36,168 bases of DNA from NCBI GenBank assembly GCA_017618115.1, contig JAFZUX010000003.1, positions 1 through 36,168 of the forward strand. The letters are read 5' to 3'. The first letter of the stretch is position 1, and each line of letters opens with the position of its first letter. Under the pieces are notes generated by a model. The model saw nothing but the letters and a program-made list of their open reading frames with translations. It ran no database searches and had not been told where the DNA came from. Both the position numbers and the translations under genes were made by a program. This document shows, one piece after another, positions 16,021-23,160 of the stretch. Source of the stretch: Bacteroidales bacterium. Lineage in GTDB: Bacteria > Bacteroidota > Bacteroidia > Bacteroidales > UBA932.

Positions 16021-18525
16021 TTATTCCAGTGTTACTTTTAATGTCTTTACTCTTACCTGACCACCCGTAGCGTGTGCTACAAAAGGAGTTACGGCTGTTG
16101 TTCCCTCCCAGGTAATTGTGGTACCGCTGGCTGTAGCGTTGCCGCTGCCCGGTGCAAGAATAGCCATATTGGAAGTGTAGCCTGTGCCTGTTGTCTCAAT
16201 CTCAACTTTCTTAACCTTCTTTCCGCCGGTAGGGGTAATTACAAGTACTGAGTTCTTGTAAACCCTTATGTGGTCTGAATTTGCAGTCACAGCTGCACTT
16301 GAACCGGTATGCTTGTAGTAGCCAACTTTAATGTCGTTATCTGAAGCAGAGAAGCCGGCACCGTAAGTAGCGTCTGTCTCTGCTGCCCAAGTCTGGTTAC
16401 CTGAACCTATAGCCCACTCCACTGTGCCGGTTGTTCCACCGCCGCCGCCACTTGTCTGTCTTTCATAGAGATATGGCAGAATGCCGTCGCTCTGAGCGGA
16501 TGCGTATGAACCCCAGGATGAGTGGCCGGTTGAATACTGCCACCACTTGTTAACTGAGGTGTTCTTAATTTCAAACGTTCCTGCAGTAGTAGGAGCTACT
16601 GTCCAGTACTGGCCCGTAGAGACTTCCGCTGAAACGTTCATGGAGTTGTAAGTTCCTGTCTGATAGAGGTATCTGCCGTCCTTCTGTTTCATAGTATAAG
16701 TGGTGGTAGAACCTGTAGCAGCCTCAATCAGGATTTCGTTCTCATCTGAAGTGAGGGTGATAACACCGTTCTCCTCAGTAACTTCTACCTTTCCAGGGTA
16801 GCCGAAATTCTTGTTAGCAGGGATAGCAGCGGCTGCATAGAGAACACCTTGAGCATCCTTTGCTACAAGCAGATATGCCTTACCAGGAGTAAGAGCGGTT
16901 ACCTTCTTATACTTGAATTCGTCTCCGCCAGGAGTAGGATCATCCGGATCCAGTTTCTTACCCTGTGAGAAGTCAATAGCTGTGCCTGCCTCCTCAGATA
17001 CGGTAACCTTGAAGTCATCTAATCTGTAGGCACTTGCAACGTCTGCAGTAATCCAGAAGAAGAGTTCTGAAACTCCGGCAGGGATGGTGATGGTAACTGA
17101 AGCCTCATCCCATCTTCCCGTCTTGTACTCTCCGCCTGCAAATGTGTATGAAAGTTCTGTCCAGAGAAGAGTATCCTTTCCAACATATACGTGGAATTCC
17201 TTAGGGTCAAATACGGAAGAACCTGAAGAGAGATACTTCTCCGCACCGAATGAAATTCTATAGTTCTGGTACTCGCTCTTGGTCTGTATCTTCTTAATCT
17301 TGAATCTATTATTATTTGCAAAGAAGAGGTTGTTAGCACCTGAACCCGCATAGTCTGAGTATGAACCGTCAGATGCGCTGTTTGCTCTTACGCTTATTCC
17401 TGCGTTGTAGTATGCAACGTTGGCTGCGCCCTCACCGGTCTCGTTTCTCCAGCAGTCAGACTGGTCTGTGTAAGGCCAGCTGTTACCCTTTGAACCGTAG
17501 GTCTGTGTAGCGGTCTCCTTATCAAAGTTGTTGTAGTACATTACAGTTCCAATTACAGGATCAACATCCGGATCTACACCGTTTGTAAAGTCTACCGGAG
17601 TTCCTGCAGTTATTGAGCGGCTGAGGTTTACATCGTCCAATCTGTAGGCGCTGGCAACGTCAGGCTTAAAGTAAACGCAGAGTTTGGTAGTTCCCTCTGG
17701 TACGGTGAATGAGGCGGTTGCAAGATCCCATCTTCCGTCCTTGAATCCGTTAGGGAAGGTATATGCAAGTTCAATCATGTGCTGAGGATCCGGTCCCAAC
17801 CATACGTGGAACTCTGCAGGGTCAAATACGGATGAGCCCTGTGCAAGATATTTCTCACTACCGAATGTGAGTGTAAAGTCTCTGCCAACTACGTCAATGT
17901 TGTCTACCTTGAAACCTGCCTTCTGACCAAAGAAGAGGTTGTTGGTTCCGCTACCCTCATAATCAGAGTAGTTTCCGTTGGAGTTACTGTTGTTACGTAC
18001 TGTAACGCCGCTGATTGTATAAACAACATTCTTTGCGGAACCGCTTGCGTTCTTCCAGCAGTCTGACTGGTCTGTGTAAGGCCAGCTCTTTCCGCCTGTT
18101 CCGTAGGTCTGAGTTGCAGCCTCTGCGTCAAAGTTGTTCTTGTAAACAATAAGGTCCTCAGGATTTCCCCATTCACCCTTCTGGTTAACGGTTACGGTTC
18201 TGTAATCATAATCCATAGAGACCTTTACGCTTGCAGTTCTGTTGAAAAGGTCATTGCCCAAAACTGAAACTTTAATTGTCTGAGGCTCGTCAGAAGCGCT
18301 TCCGCTTGTCGGCTCAACAGAAATCCAAGTTTCGTTGCAAGTGACTTTCCAAGACCTGTTTGCGGTAATTGTGAAAGTCTGTGAAGAGGCAGCCTCGCCA
18401 AAATCTAACTGGAGATTTGCCAGGTTTACATCCATATAAGGCATTTGGATGTCGTCCTCTTCAGTACAGCCCGCTGCCAGGAAGGCGGTGGCCATAATTG
18501 ATAGAAGTAATGCTTTGAATCTCAT
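16021..18525 (-). CDS. Large BACON lipoprotein with duplicated jelly-roll-like modules
   Basis: An 834-residue lipoprotein (MRFKALLLSIMATAFLAAGC, lipid Cys20). Residues about 34-117 are a BACON module (ITANRSWKVTCNETWISV). Two homologous modules follow, about 125-315 and 326-520, each with YKNNFD/YYNNFD, SWPYTDQSDCW, GSSVFDP, GRWD and ASAYRLDD; they resemble choice-of-anchor or carbohydrate-binding jelly rolls. Next is a region with TPGKAYLLVAKD and DGRYLYQTGTYNS that recurs in secreted Bacteroidota proteins, a Gly-rich linker (TSGGGGG) and a terminal beta-sandwich (about 690-834). No catalytic motif is recognised, so a surface adhesin or ligand-binding role is likely. As first gene of the six-gene cluster it may capture the material that the nucleases cut. 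No promoter box was found in the 26 bases upstream, so read-through from the sirtuin gene is possible. Confidence 0.75.
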   Translation of the reverse strand: MRFKALLLSIMATAFLAAGCTEEDDIQMPYMDVNLANLQLDFGEAASSQTFTITANRSWKVTCNETWISVEPTSGSASDEPQTIKVSVLGNDLFNRTASVKVSMDYDYRTVTVNQKGEWGNPEDLIVYKNNFDAEAATQTYGTGGKSWPYTDQSDCWKNASGSAKNVVYTISGVTVRNNSNSNGNYSDYEGSGTNNLFFGQKAGFKVDNIDVVGRDFTLTFGSEKYLAQGSSVFDPAEFHVWLGPDPQHMIELAYTFPNGFKDGRWDLATASFTVPEGTTKLCVYFKPDVASAYRLDDVNLSRSITAGTPVDFTNGVDPDVDPVIGTVMYYNNFDKETATQTYGSKGNSWPYTDQSDCWRNETGEGAANVAYYNAGISVRANSASDGSYSDYAGSGANNLFFANNNRFKIKKIQTKSEYQNYRISFGAEKYLSSGSSVFDPKEFHVYVGKDTLLWTELSYTFAGGEYKTGRWDEASVTITIPAGVSELFFWITADVASAYRLDDFKVTVSEEAGTAIDFSQGKKLDPDDPTPGGDEFKYKKVTALTPGKAYLLVAKDAQGVLYAAAAIPANKNFGYPGKVEVTEENGVITLTSDENEILIEAATGSTTTYTMKQKDGRYLYQTGTYNSMNVSAEVSTGQYWTVAPTTAGTFEIKNTSVNKWWQYSTGHSSWGSYASAQSDGILPYLYERQTSGGGGGTTGTVEWAIGSGNQTWAAETDATYGAGFSASDNDIKVGYYKHTGSSAAVTANSDHIRVYKNSVLVITPTGGKKVKKVEIETTGTGYTSNMAILAPGSGNATASGTTITWEGTTAVTPFVAHATGGQVRVKTLKVTLE
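16966..17550 (-). repeat. Internal duplicated module, copy 2
   Basis: Encodes residues about 326-520 of the 834-residue lipoprotein and is homologous to the unit at 17581-18153. Near-identical DNA survives around the SWPYTDQSDCW segment at 17451-17490. Confidence 0.8.
17581..18153 (-). repeat. Internal duplicated module, copy 1
   Basis: Encodes residues about 125-315 of the same lipoprotein. The matching segment at 18060-18100 is offset from copy 2 by 603 bases (201 codons), so the duplication is in phase and of whole-domain size. Confidence 0.8.
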
Positions 18526-18551
18526 AATGTGTGTGTATATATTTGAATTTG

Positions 18552-19247
18552 TTATCCTTTAAGTCTTTCCAAAAGTTTCTGCATACCCACGGTAGCCTTC
18601 TCTTTTATATGCTCACATCTGTAATGTGTCTGAACATCTGCCGGGTCTACAAGGTAAATCTCCGCACTGCTCTTGGCGTAACCCAACAGCCCCGCCGCCG
18701 GATATACTGCAAGAGAGGTCCCCACAACTATCATAATATCAGCCTGCTGAACCGCTCTGGCCGCTCTCTCCAATTCCGGCACCTGCTCCCCGAACCAAAC
18801 AATGTGAGGGCGCAACTGCTCTCCCCGCGGGCTCTTATCCCCCAGGTGAATATCATTATATCCTATCTCGATAGTGTTGTAATAGTCTGAATTTTCCCCC
18901 CTTGCCTTGGTAAGTTCACCGTGCAGATGGATGATGTTAGTGCTGCCACCTCTCTCGTGAAGGTTGTCTATGTTCTGAGTTGCAACGGTAACGTCATACC
19001 ACTTTTCCAGTTCCGCTACAATCTTGTGGGCAAGGTTAGGCTCCTTAGTCTTAAGGTCTCTTCTTCTTGCATTGTAGAAGTTGAGCATCAACTCCTTACG
19101 GCCGTAATAGTACCAGCTGTCCGCAGTAGCCACATCCTCCACCTTGTAGTTCTCCCAGAGGCCGTTGCTGTCTCTGAAAGTGGATATTCCGCTCTCCGCG
19201 CTGATACCCGCACCGCTTAATACCGCTATTTTCTTTCTCTCAGCCAT
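18552..19247 (-). CDS. cobB: Sir2-family NAD-dependent protein deacylase (CobB-like)
   Basis: A 231-residue sirtuin, close to the minimal catalytic core. NAD-binding motifs are GAGISAESGISTFR (12-25) and TQNIDNLHERGG; HLHGE carries the catalytic His; VVGTSLAVYPAAGL closes the Rossmann fold. Tyr58-x-x-Arg61 (FYNARR) matches the Tyr/Arg pair that selects acidic acyl groups in class III sirtuins, so desuccinylase or demalonylase activity is plausible along with deacetylation. The zinc module region (between HLHGE and VVGTSL) contains no Cys at all, so the usual Cys4 zinc site is missing. The gene lies 9 bases downstream of the ATPase gene and probably shares its promoter. It is a cytosolic enzyme, unlike the secreted genes downstream. 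Confidence 0.92.
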   Translation of the reverse strand: MAERKKIAVLSGAGISAESGISTFRDSNGLWENYKVEDVATADSWYYYGRKELMLNFYNARRRDLKTKEPNLAHKIVAELEKWYDVTVATQNIDNLHERGGSTNIIHLHGELTKARGENSDYYNTIEIGYNDIHLGDKSPRGEQLRPHIVWFGEQVPELERAARAVQQADIMIVVGTSLAVYPAAGLLGYAKSSAEIYLVDPADVQTHYRCEHIKEKATVGMQKLLERLKG

Positions 19248-19256
19248 AATTATTTG

Positions 19257-20363
19257 TTAATCATCGTTAAAGAAGTAGTTCTCAAACCAGAGTTTGAGCA
19301 GGGTATCGTTAAACTCTATTGTATTTTTTGAGACGAATGTCACTATCTCCTTCTTTGTAAGAGCCTCCTTGAGCCTGTTCACGTTGGCGGAGGAGTTGAG
19401 GTGATATTTCTCCAAAACCTCTGTCTTACTGAACTTTCTCTCACCGTTGAGAATTGCCCTAATCAGTTGCAGCTGGTGAGTGCTCAAATCATATATGGTA
19501 TTGTGAAGCTCGTAATCATGAATGTTGAGCAGGTGGGAGATGCCCTCGTTTACAATCTCCGGCGTAAGTTCCTCTTTTGTCATCAGATAGCAGATCTCCG
19601 CAAGATGCTGAACGTACCACGGGTCTCCTCCCACCGCCTCGTAAATGGTGGACGCCTCTTTTGCAGAGGCCTTTTTGCCGTTCTGAATGAAGCGGTTGCA
19701 GATGTACTCTGCAAAGACCTTCTTGTTTACAGGCTTTAAAGGTATCTCCGTCACCAGGTTTCGGAAGAAGTTCATCTGGTTGAAAATGGAATCCATGGCG
19801 TTGCGCTTGTCTCCCACAATTATGCAGGAGACCTGTTTGGACTCGGAAAAGGCGGTCTCCAAAAGGGAGAGGACCTTCTTTGGCTTGTCAAAGAGCAGAA
19901 GATCCTGGAACTGCTGGAAGTAGATGTACAGGTGCACCTTTTTAAGCTGTGCGGCAGCCTGAGGGTAGTTGAGCAGCGTTTTTATCTGCCTGTCTGAAAG
20001 GTCATTGCGGGTATCCATCGTGAGAGGAATACCCTTTAAATAGGTAGATACGGCTCGGTTTTTCTCCTCCTCCGTCTCAAAAAGTGTGTTGGTGACGTGC
20101 TTGGCCAGACGCTTCAGAAGCTTGTCTATATGCCTGATATTGAAGATATCTATATCACAAATTGCAATATTCTCCCCTCTAAGGTCCATCTGGGAGAGGG
20201 CGTTGAAGACCAAAGATCTCTTGCCTATCTTGGGCGGACCGTAGATTACAACACTTTTGTGCCTGGAAATCAAATCCTTTAGGCGTGAGACTTCCTTCTC
20301 ACGCCCTATGAACTGATCCCCCGTCACTATGTTGTTGAACTCAAATGGAGATATTGAATCCAT
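19257..20363 (-). CDS. AAA/archaeal-type ATPase-like protein with degraded Walker motifs
   Basis: A 368-residue cytosolic protein starting at ATG 20363 (MDSISPFEF). The frame stays open to 20408, but that start lies upstream of the promoter found at 20384-20415, so the shorter form is preferred. The order FIGREKEV (19-26), P-loop (42-50), helical domain and C-terminal winged helix (about 295-345, KTEVLEKYHLNSSANVN) is that of small archaeal-type ATPase_2 proteins. The P-loop reads GPPKIGKRS, with Arg where Ser/Thr should bind magnesium, and the Walker B-equivalent strand reads YIYFQQFQD with Gln where acidic residues are expected. It may bind nucleotide poorly or act as a structural regulator. 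The function is unknown; the sirtuin gene follows by 9 bases. Confidence 0.72.
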   Translation of the reverse strand: MDSISPFEFNNIVTGDQFIGREKEVSRLKDLISRHKSVVIYGPPKIGKRSLVFNALSQMDLRGENIAICDIDIFNIRHIDKLLKRLAKHVTNTLFETEEEKNRAVSTYLKGIPLTMDTRNDLSDRQIKTLLNYPQAAAQLKKVHLYIYFQQFQDLLLFDKPKKVLSLLETAFSESKQVSCIIVGDKRNAMDSIFNQMNFFRNLVTEIPLKPVNKKVFAEYICNRFIQNGKKASAKEASTIYEAVGGDPWYVQHLAEICYLMTKEELTPEIVNEGISHLLNIHDYELHNTIYDLSTHQLQLIRAILNGERKFSKTEVLEKYHLNSSANVNRLKEALTKKEIVTFVSKNTIEFNDTLLKLWFENYFFNDD

Positions 20364-20383
20364 ACAATTTGGGGCATTGGCTA

Positions 20384-20415
20384 GCAAATTTACTGAAAAA
20401 TTTTGCATTTTTCAA
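20384..20415 (-). promoter_or_regulatory. Bacteroides-type promoter for the ATPase-sirtuin genes
   Basis: On the - strand, TTG (complement of 20413-20415), a 20-base spacer, then TAAATTTGC (complement of 20384-20392), matching TAnnTTTGY. The -7 box lies about 20 bases before ATG 20363. It overlaps the rplU promoter on the other strand. Confidence 0.65.
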
Positions 20416-20433
20416 TAAATGCGTTACTTTTGC
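20402..20433 (+). promoter_or_regulatory. Bacteroides-type promoter for rplU-rpmA
   Basis: TTTG (20402-20405), a 19-base spacer, then TACTTTTGC (20425-20433), an exact match to TAnnTTTGY. Transcription should start near 20438-20441, leaving a leader of about 80 bases before rplU. Confidence 0.8.
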
Positions 20434-20439
20434 ACTCCT

Positions 20440-20521
20440 AACACGAAAAAGATAGTGGAGCTTTTTATAAGAGTCTGTAAATCAGGCCGCTTGCTATCAA
20501 AACTTAAAAGTTTTTGCTAAT
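20440..20521 (+). promoter_or_regulatory. Possible structured 5' leader of rplU
   Basis: The transcribed leader holds GATAG (20451-20455) that can pair with CTATC (20494-20498), and an AT hairpin AAAACTT (20499-20505) with AAGTTTT (20508-20514) followed by T residues just before the ATG at 20522. Ribosomal-protein leaders often fold for feedback control. Whether this one does is unknown. Confidence 0.3.
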
Positions 20522-20830
20522 ATGTACGCAATTGTAGACATTGCAGGTCAGCAGTTTAAGGTAGAGGCCGGTAAGAAAATCTATGTTCATCGTCTTTCAG
20601 ACGAGGTAGGTTCTACCGTTACCTTTGATAAAGTTCTGTTGACAGACAACGACGGAGCGGTTACAGTCGGCACTCCGTATGTTGCAGGTGCAGCCGTAAA
20701 GGCAAAGGTACTTGAGCACCTGAAAGGAAACAAGGTTATCGTTTTCAAGAAGATTGCCCACAAGGGTTTTGACAAGAAGAACGGTCACCGTCAGTATTTA
20801 ACCAGACTGGAAATTGAATCAATAGCTTAA
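20522..20830 (+). CDS. rplU: 50S ribosomal protein L21
   Basis: A 102-residue protein with the full bL21 pattern: [20 protein letters not shown] at the start, then [25 protein letters not shown], and the basic 23S-binding end [20 protein letters not shown]. Length is normal for the family. It is the first gene of a two-gene operon with rpmA, 11 bases downstream, the near-universal pairing of L21 and L27. The promoter at 20402-20433 and an 80-base leader precede it. Confidence 0.98.
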   Translation: MYAIVDIAGQQFKVEAGKKIYVHRLSDEVGSTVTFDKVLLTDNDGAVTVGTPYVAGAAVKAKVLEHLKGNKVIVFKKIAHKGFDKKNGHRQYLTRLEIESIA

Positions 20831-20841
20831 AGTAAAAAGTT

Positions 20842-21111
20842 ATGGCACACAAAAAAGGTGTAGGTAGTTCTAAGAACGGCCGTGAATCACAGAGCAAAAG
20901 ACTTGGCCTCAAGATTTTTGGCGGCCAGGAGTGCAAAGCCGGTAACATTCTGGTTCGCCAGAGGGGTACCGTTCACTATCCGGGCAAGAACGTAGGCATG
21001 GGTAAAGACCATACTCTTTTTGCTTTGACGGATGGAATTGTTACCTTCAAGGTTAAGGCTGAAGGTAAGTCCTATGTATCGGTACTCCCTAAAGAAGAGG
21101 CAAAGAGCTAA
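20842..21111 (+). CDS. rpmA: 50S ribosomal protein L27
   Basis: An 89-residue bL27 starting [20 protein letters not shown]. The flexible N-terminal arm that reaches the peptidyl-transferase centre begins directly after Met, with no cleavable prepeptide of the Firmicutes type. Core motifs [28 protein letters not shown] and [10 protein letters not shown] are intact. It is co-transcribed with rplU and followed 37 bases later by a strong terminator. Confidence 0.98.
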   Translation: MAHKKGVGSSKNGRESQSKRLGLKIFGGQECKAGNILVRQRGTVHYPGKNVGMGKDHTLFALTDGIVTFKVKAEGKSYVSVLPKEEAKS

Positions 21112-21147
21112 TCTCAAGGGACCGGTACGTTAATTATTGAGTTTGAG

Positions 21148-21178
21148 AGGCGTCCTTTGCTTGCATGGGGCGCCTTTT
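21148..21178 (+). terminator. Rho-independent terminator after rpmA
   Basis: Stem AGGCGTCC (21148-21155) with GGGCGCCT (21168-21175), 8 bp including one G-U pair, a 12-base loop, then TTTT. It separates the rplU-rpmA transcript from serS. Confidence 0.8.
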
Positions 21179-21202
21179 ACTTTGAATTAAACAATTTACT
21201 AT

Positions 21203-22477
21203 ATGCTAGAACTGAAATTATTGCGTGAGAATCCACAGTTTGTGATTGAGCGCCTTGCAGTTAAGAACTTTGATGCCAAAGAGATAGTTGAGGATATCCT
21301 CAAAGTGGATCAGAGCCGCCGCTCCGTTCAGACGGAGTTGGACTCCAACCTTGCAGAGCAGAACAAGACTGCAAAGAGTATTGGAATGCTTATGAAAGAG
21401 GGGAAAAAGGAGGAGGCAGAAGAGGCAAAGAAGAGCGTTTCTCAACTCAAGAGCCGTTCGGCAGAACTGCAACAGACTCTGGATCAGTTGCAAAAGGAGC
21501 AGTTGGACAAACTGGTACTTCTTCCTAACCTTCCTTGCAGCCAGGTTCCGCTGGGCAAAACAGCTGAGGATAACGTAGTTGTAAAGGAGGGTGGTCACAG
21601 GGCCGTTCTTCCTCCAAATGCAAAACCTCACTGGGAACTTGCCAAAGATTTGAATATCATAGATTTTGACCTTGGAGTAAAACTTACCGGAGCAGGTTTC
21701 CCCGTCTATCTGGGTAAGGGTGCCAAGATTCAGAGAGCGCTTATCTCTTACTTTTTGGACCGCAACACCAAGGCCGGATACCTTGAGGTTCAGCCGCCTC
21801 TGGTTGTAAATGAGGATTCCGCATTCGGTACCGGTCAGCTGCCGGATAAGGGTGAGCAGATGTACTATGTGGGTCTGGACAAATTCTATATGATTCCAAC
21901 CGCAGAGGTACCTGTTACCAATATTTATCGCGATTGCATTGTCAATAAAAAGGACTTCCCAATTAAGATGACCGCCTACACTCAGTGCTTCCGCCGTGAG
22001 GCAGGCTCTTACGGAAAGGATGTGAGAGGATTGAACCGTCTGCATCAGTTTGATAAGGTTGAGATAGTGCAACTCTCTCTGCCTGAGGAGTCTTACAAGG
22101 CTCTGGACGGAATGGTAGCTCACGTGGAGTCTTTGGTTTTGGAACTCGGTCTTCCTTACCGTATTCTCCGTCTTTGCGGCGGCGATATGAGTTTCACCTC
22201 TGCAATCACCTACGACTTTGAGGTTTACAGCCAGGCTCAGGGCCGCTGGCTGGAGGTAAGTTCCGTTTCCAACTTTGAGACATACCAGGCTAACCGTCTG
22301 AAATTAAGATATAAGGATGATGACGGCAAGATGCGTCTTGCTCATACTCTGAACGGCAGTTCTTTGGCTCTGCCTAGAATTCTGGCTGCAATTTTGGAGG
22401 ACAACCAGATGGAGGATGGCAGAATCAGAGTTCCCGAGTGTCTGAGACCGTTCACCGGATTTGACTTTATAGATTGA
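21203..22477 (+). CDS. serS: Seryl-tRNA synthetase
   Basis: A 424-residue class IIa synthetase that charges tRNA-Ser in the cytosol. The N-terminal long antiparallel coiled coil that grips the tRNA variable arm covers about residues 28-105 (rich in Glu, Lys, Gln and Ala). The catalytic domain shows VQPPLVVNE, the serine-site TAEVPVTN, motif 2 FRREAGSYGKDVRGLNRLHQ and motif 3 LALPRILAAILEDNQ near the end. Length and order are normal. It lies 91 bases after rpmA beyond a terminator, so it should have its own promoter, though I found no full consensus. ruvC follows almost directly and is probably co-transcribed. Confidence 0.97.
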   Translation: MLELKLLRENPQFVIERLAVKNFDAKEIVEDILKVDQSRRSVQTELDSNLAEQNKTAKSIGMLMKEGKKEEAEEAKKSVSQLKSRSAELQQTLDQLQKEQLDKLVLLPNLPCSQVPLGKTAEDNVVVKEGGHRAVLPPNAKPHWELAKDLNIIDFDLGVKLTGAGFPVYLGKGAKIQRALISYFLDRNTKAGYLEVQPPLVVNEDSAFGTGQLPDKGEQMYYVGLDKFYMIPTAEVPVTNIYRDCIVNKKDFPIKMTAYTQCFRREAGSYGKDVRGLNRLHQFDKVEIVQLSLPEESYKALDGMVAHVESLVLELGLPYRILRLCGGDMSFTSAITYDFEVYSQAQGRWLEVSSVSNFETYQANRLKLRYKDDDGKMRLAHTLNGSSLALPRILAAILEDNQMEDGRIRVPECLRPFTGFDFID

Positions 22478-22488
22478 TCCTAAGGCAG

Positions 22489-23112
22489 ATGGCATCCAAG
22501 AGAGTAATATTGGGAATTGACCCCGGAACCAGAATTCTCGGTTTTGGGGTTATTTCCGTTATTGGCAACAAGCTCTCTCTAAAAGAACTGGGTGTCATAA
22601 ATCTTAAGAAGGAGGAGACTCATTTCCTTGTGCTTCAGAGGATTCTGCTGGAGGTCTCCAAACTTGTGAGAAAGTACAGGCCGGATGAGATGGCTATTGA
22701 GGCTCCTTTCTACGGAAAGAATCCTCAGACTATGCTCAAACTGGGAAGAGCTCAGGGAGCGGCAATTTCCGCAGCGCTGCTTAAGGATATTCCAATCTAT
22801 GAATATGCTCCAACGAGCGTAAAACTCTCCGTAACAGGTAAAGGTGCGGCCTCAAAGGAGCAGGTAGCCTCTATGGTTCAGGCAATTCTGGGTTTCAGCT
22901 GCCAGGTGAAGTATCTGGACGCTACTGATGCGGTGGCCATTGCGCTCTGCCATTATTATAATAGTAACACCCTCTCCTCACAGGTTACAAAGGAAAAGAA
23001 AGTGGTATCACTTAGCAGAGGAGTAGGAAAGAGGGGATGGGAAGATTTTGTAAAGGCAAATCCATCCAGAACAATAACGGGTATAAACAGAAGAAAAAAA
23101 ACTACTGATTAA
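22489..23112 (+). CDS. ruvC: Holliday junction resolvase RuvC
   Basis: A 207-residue RNase H-fold nuclease that cuts four-way junctions with RuvAB. The four catalytic acids are present with correct spacing: Asp11 (LGIDPGTRILGFG), Glu71 (MAIEAPFYG), Asp144 and Asp147 (YLDATDAVAIALCH). ATG 22489 is chosen because the protein then starts MASKRVILGID, with a TAAGG sequence 4 bases upstream; a TTG 15 bases earlier overlaps the serS stop and is less likely. After the core there is a basic tail of about 35 residues (WEDFVKANPSRTITGINRRK). It is coupled to serS, 11 bases apart. Confidence 0.97.
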   Translation: MASKRVILGIDPGTRILGFGVISVIGNKLSLKELGVINLKKEETHFLVLQRILLEVSKLVRKYRPDEMAIEAPFYGKNPQTMLKLGRAQGAAISAALLKDIPIYEYAPTSVKLSVTGKGAASKEQVASMVQAILGFSCQVKYLDATDAVAIALCHYYNSNTLSSQVTKEKKVVSLSRGVGKRGWEDFVKANPSRTITGINRRKKTTD

Positions 23113-23160
23113 TTTTACGTTGAATAGTTATTTCAGTCTAACGGCTGTAATTTTAAAAAT

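Noticed and set aside
18552-20363. Sir2 plus ATPase as an antiphage defence pair
   Set aside because: The sirtuin is a compact CobB-type deacylase, not a long defence NADase, the ATPase is not HerA-like and has degraded motifs, and neighbours are housekeeping genes.
21156-21184. Promoter for serS (TTTG, then TTACTTTG)
   Set aside because: The -7 box lacks the A at position 2, the spacer is 17 bases, and it lies inside the rpmA terminator.
21218-22123. Open frame of about 300 codons on the - strand
   Set aside because: It lies entirely within serS in antisense; low-quality Leu/Cys-rich sequence with no domain.
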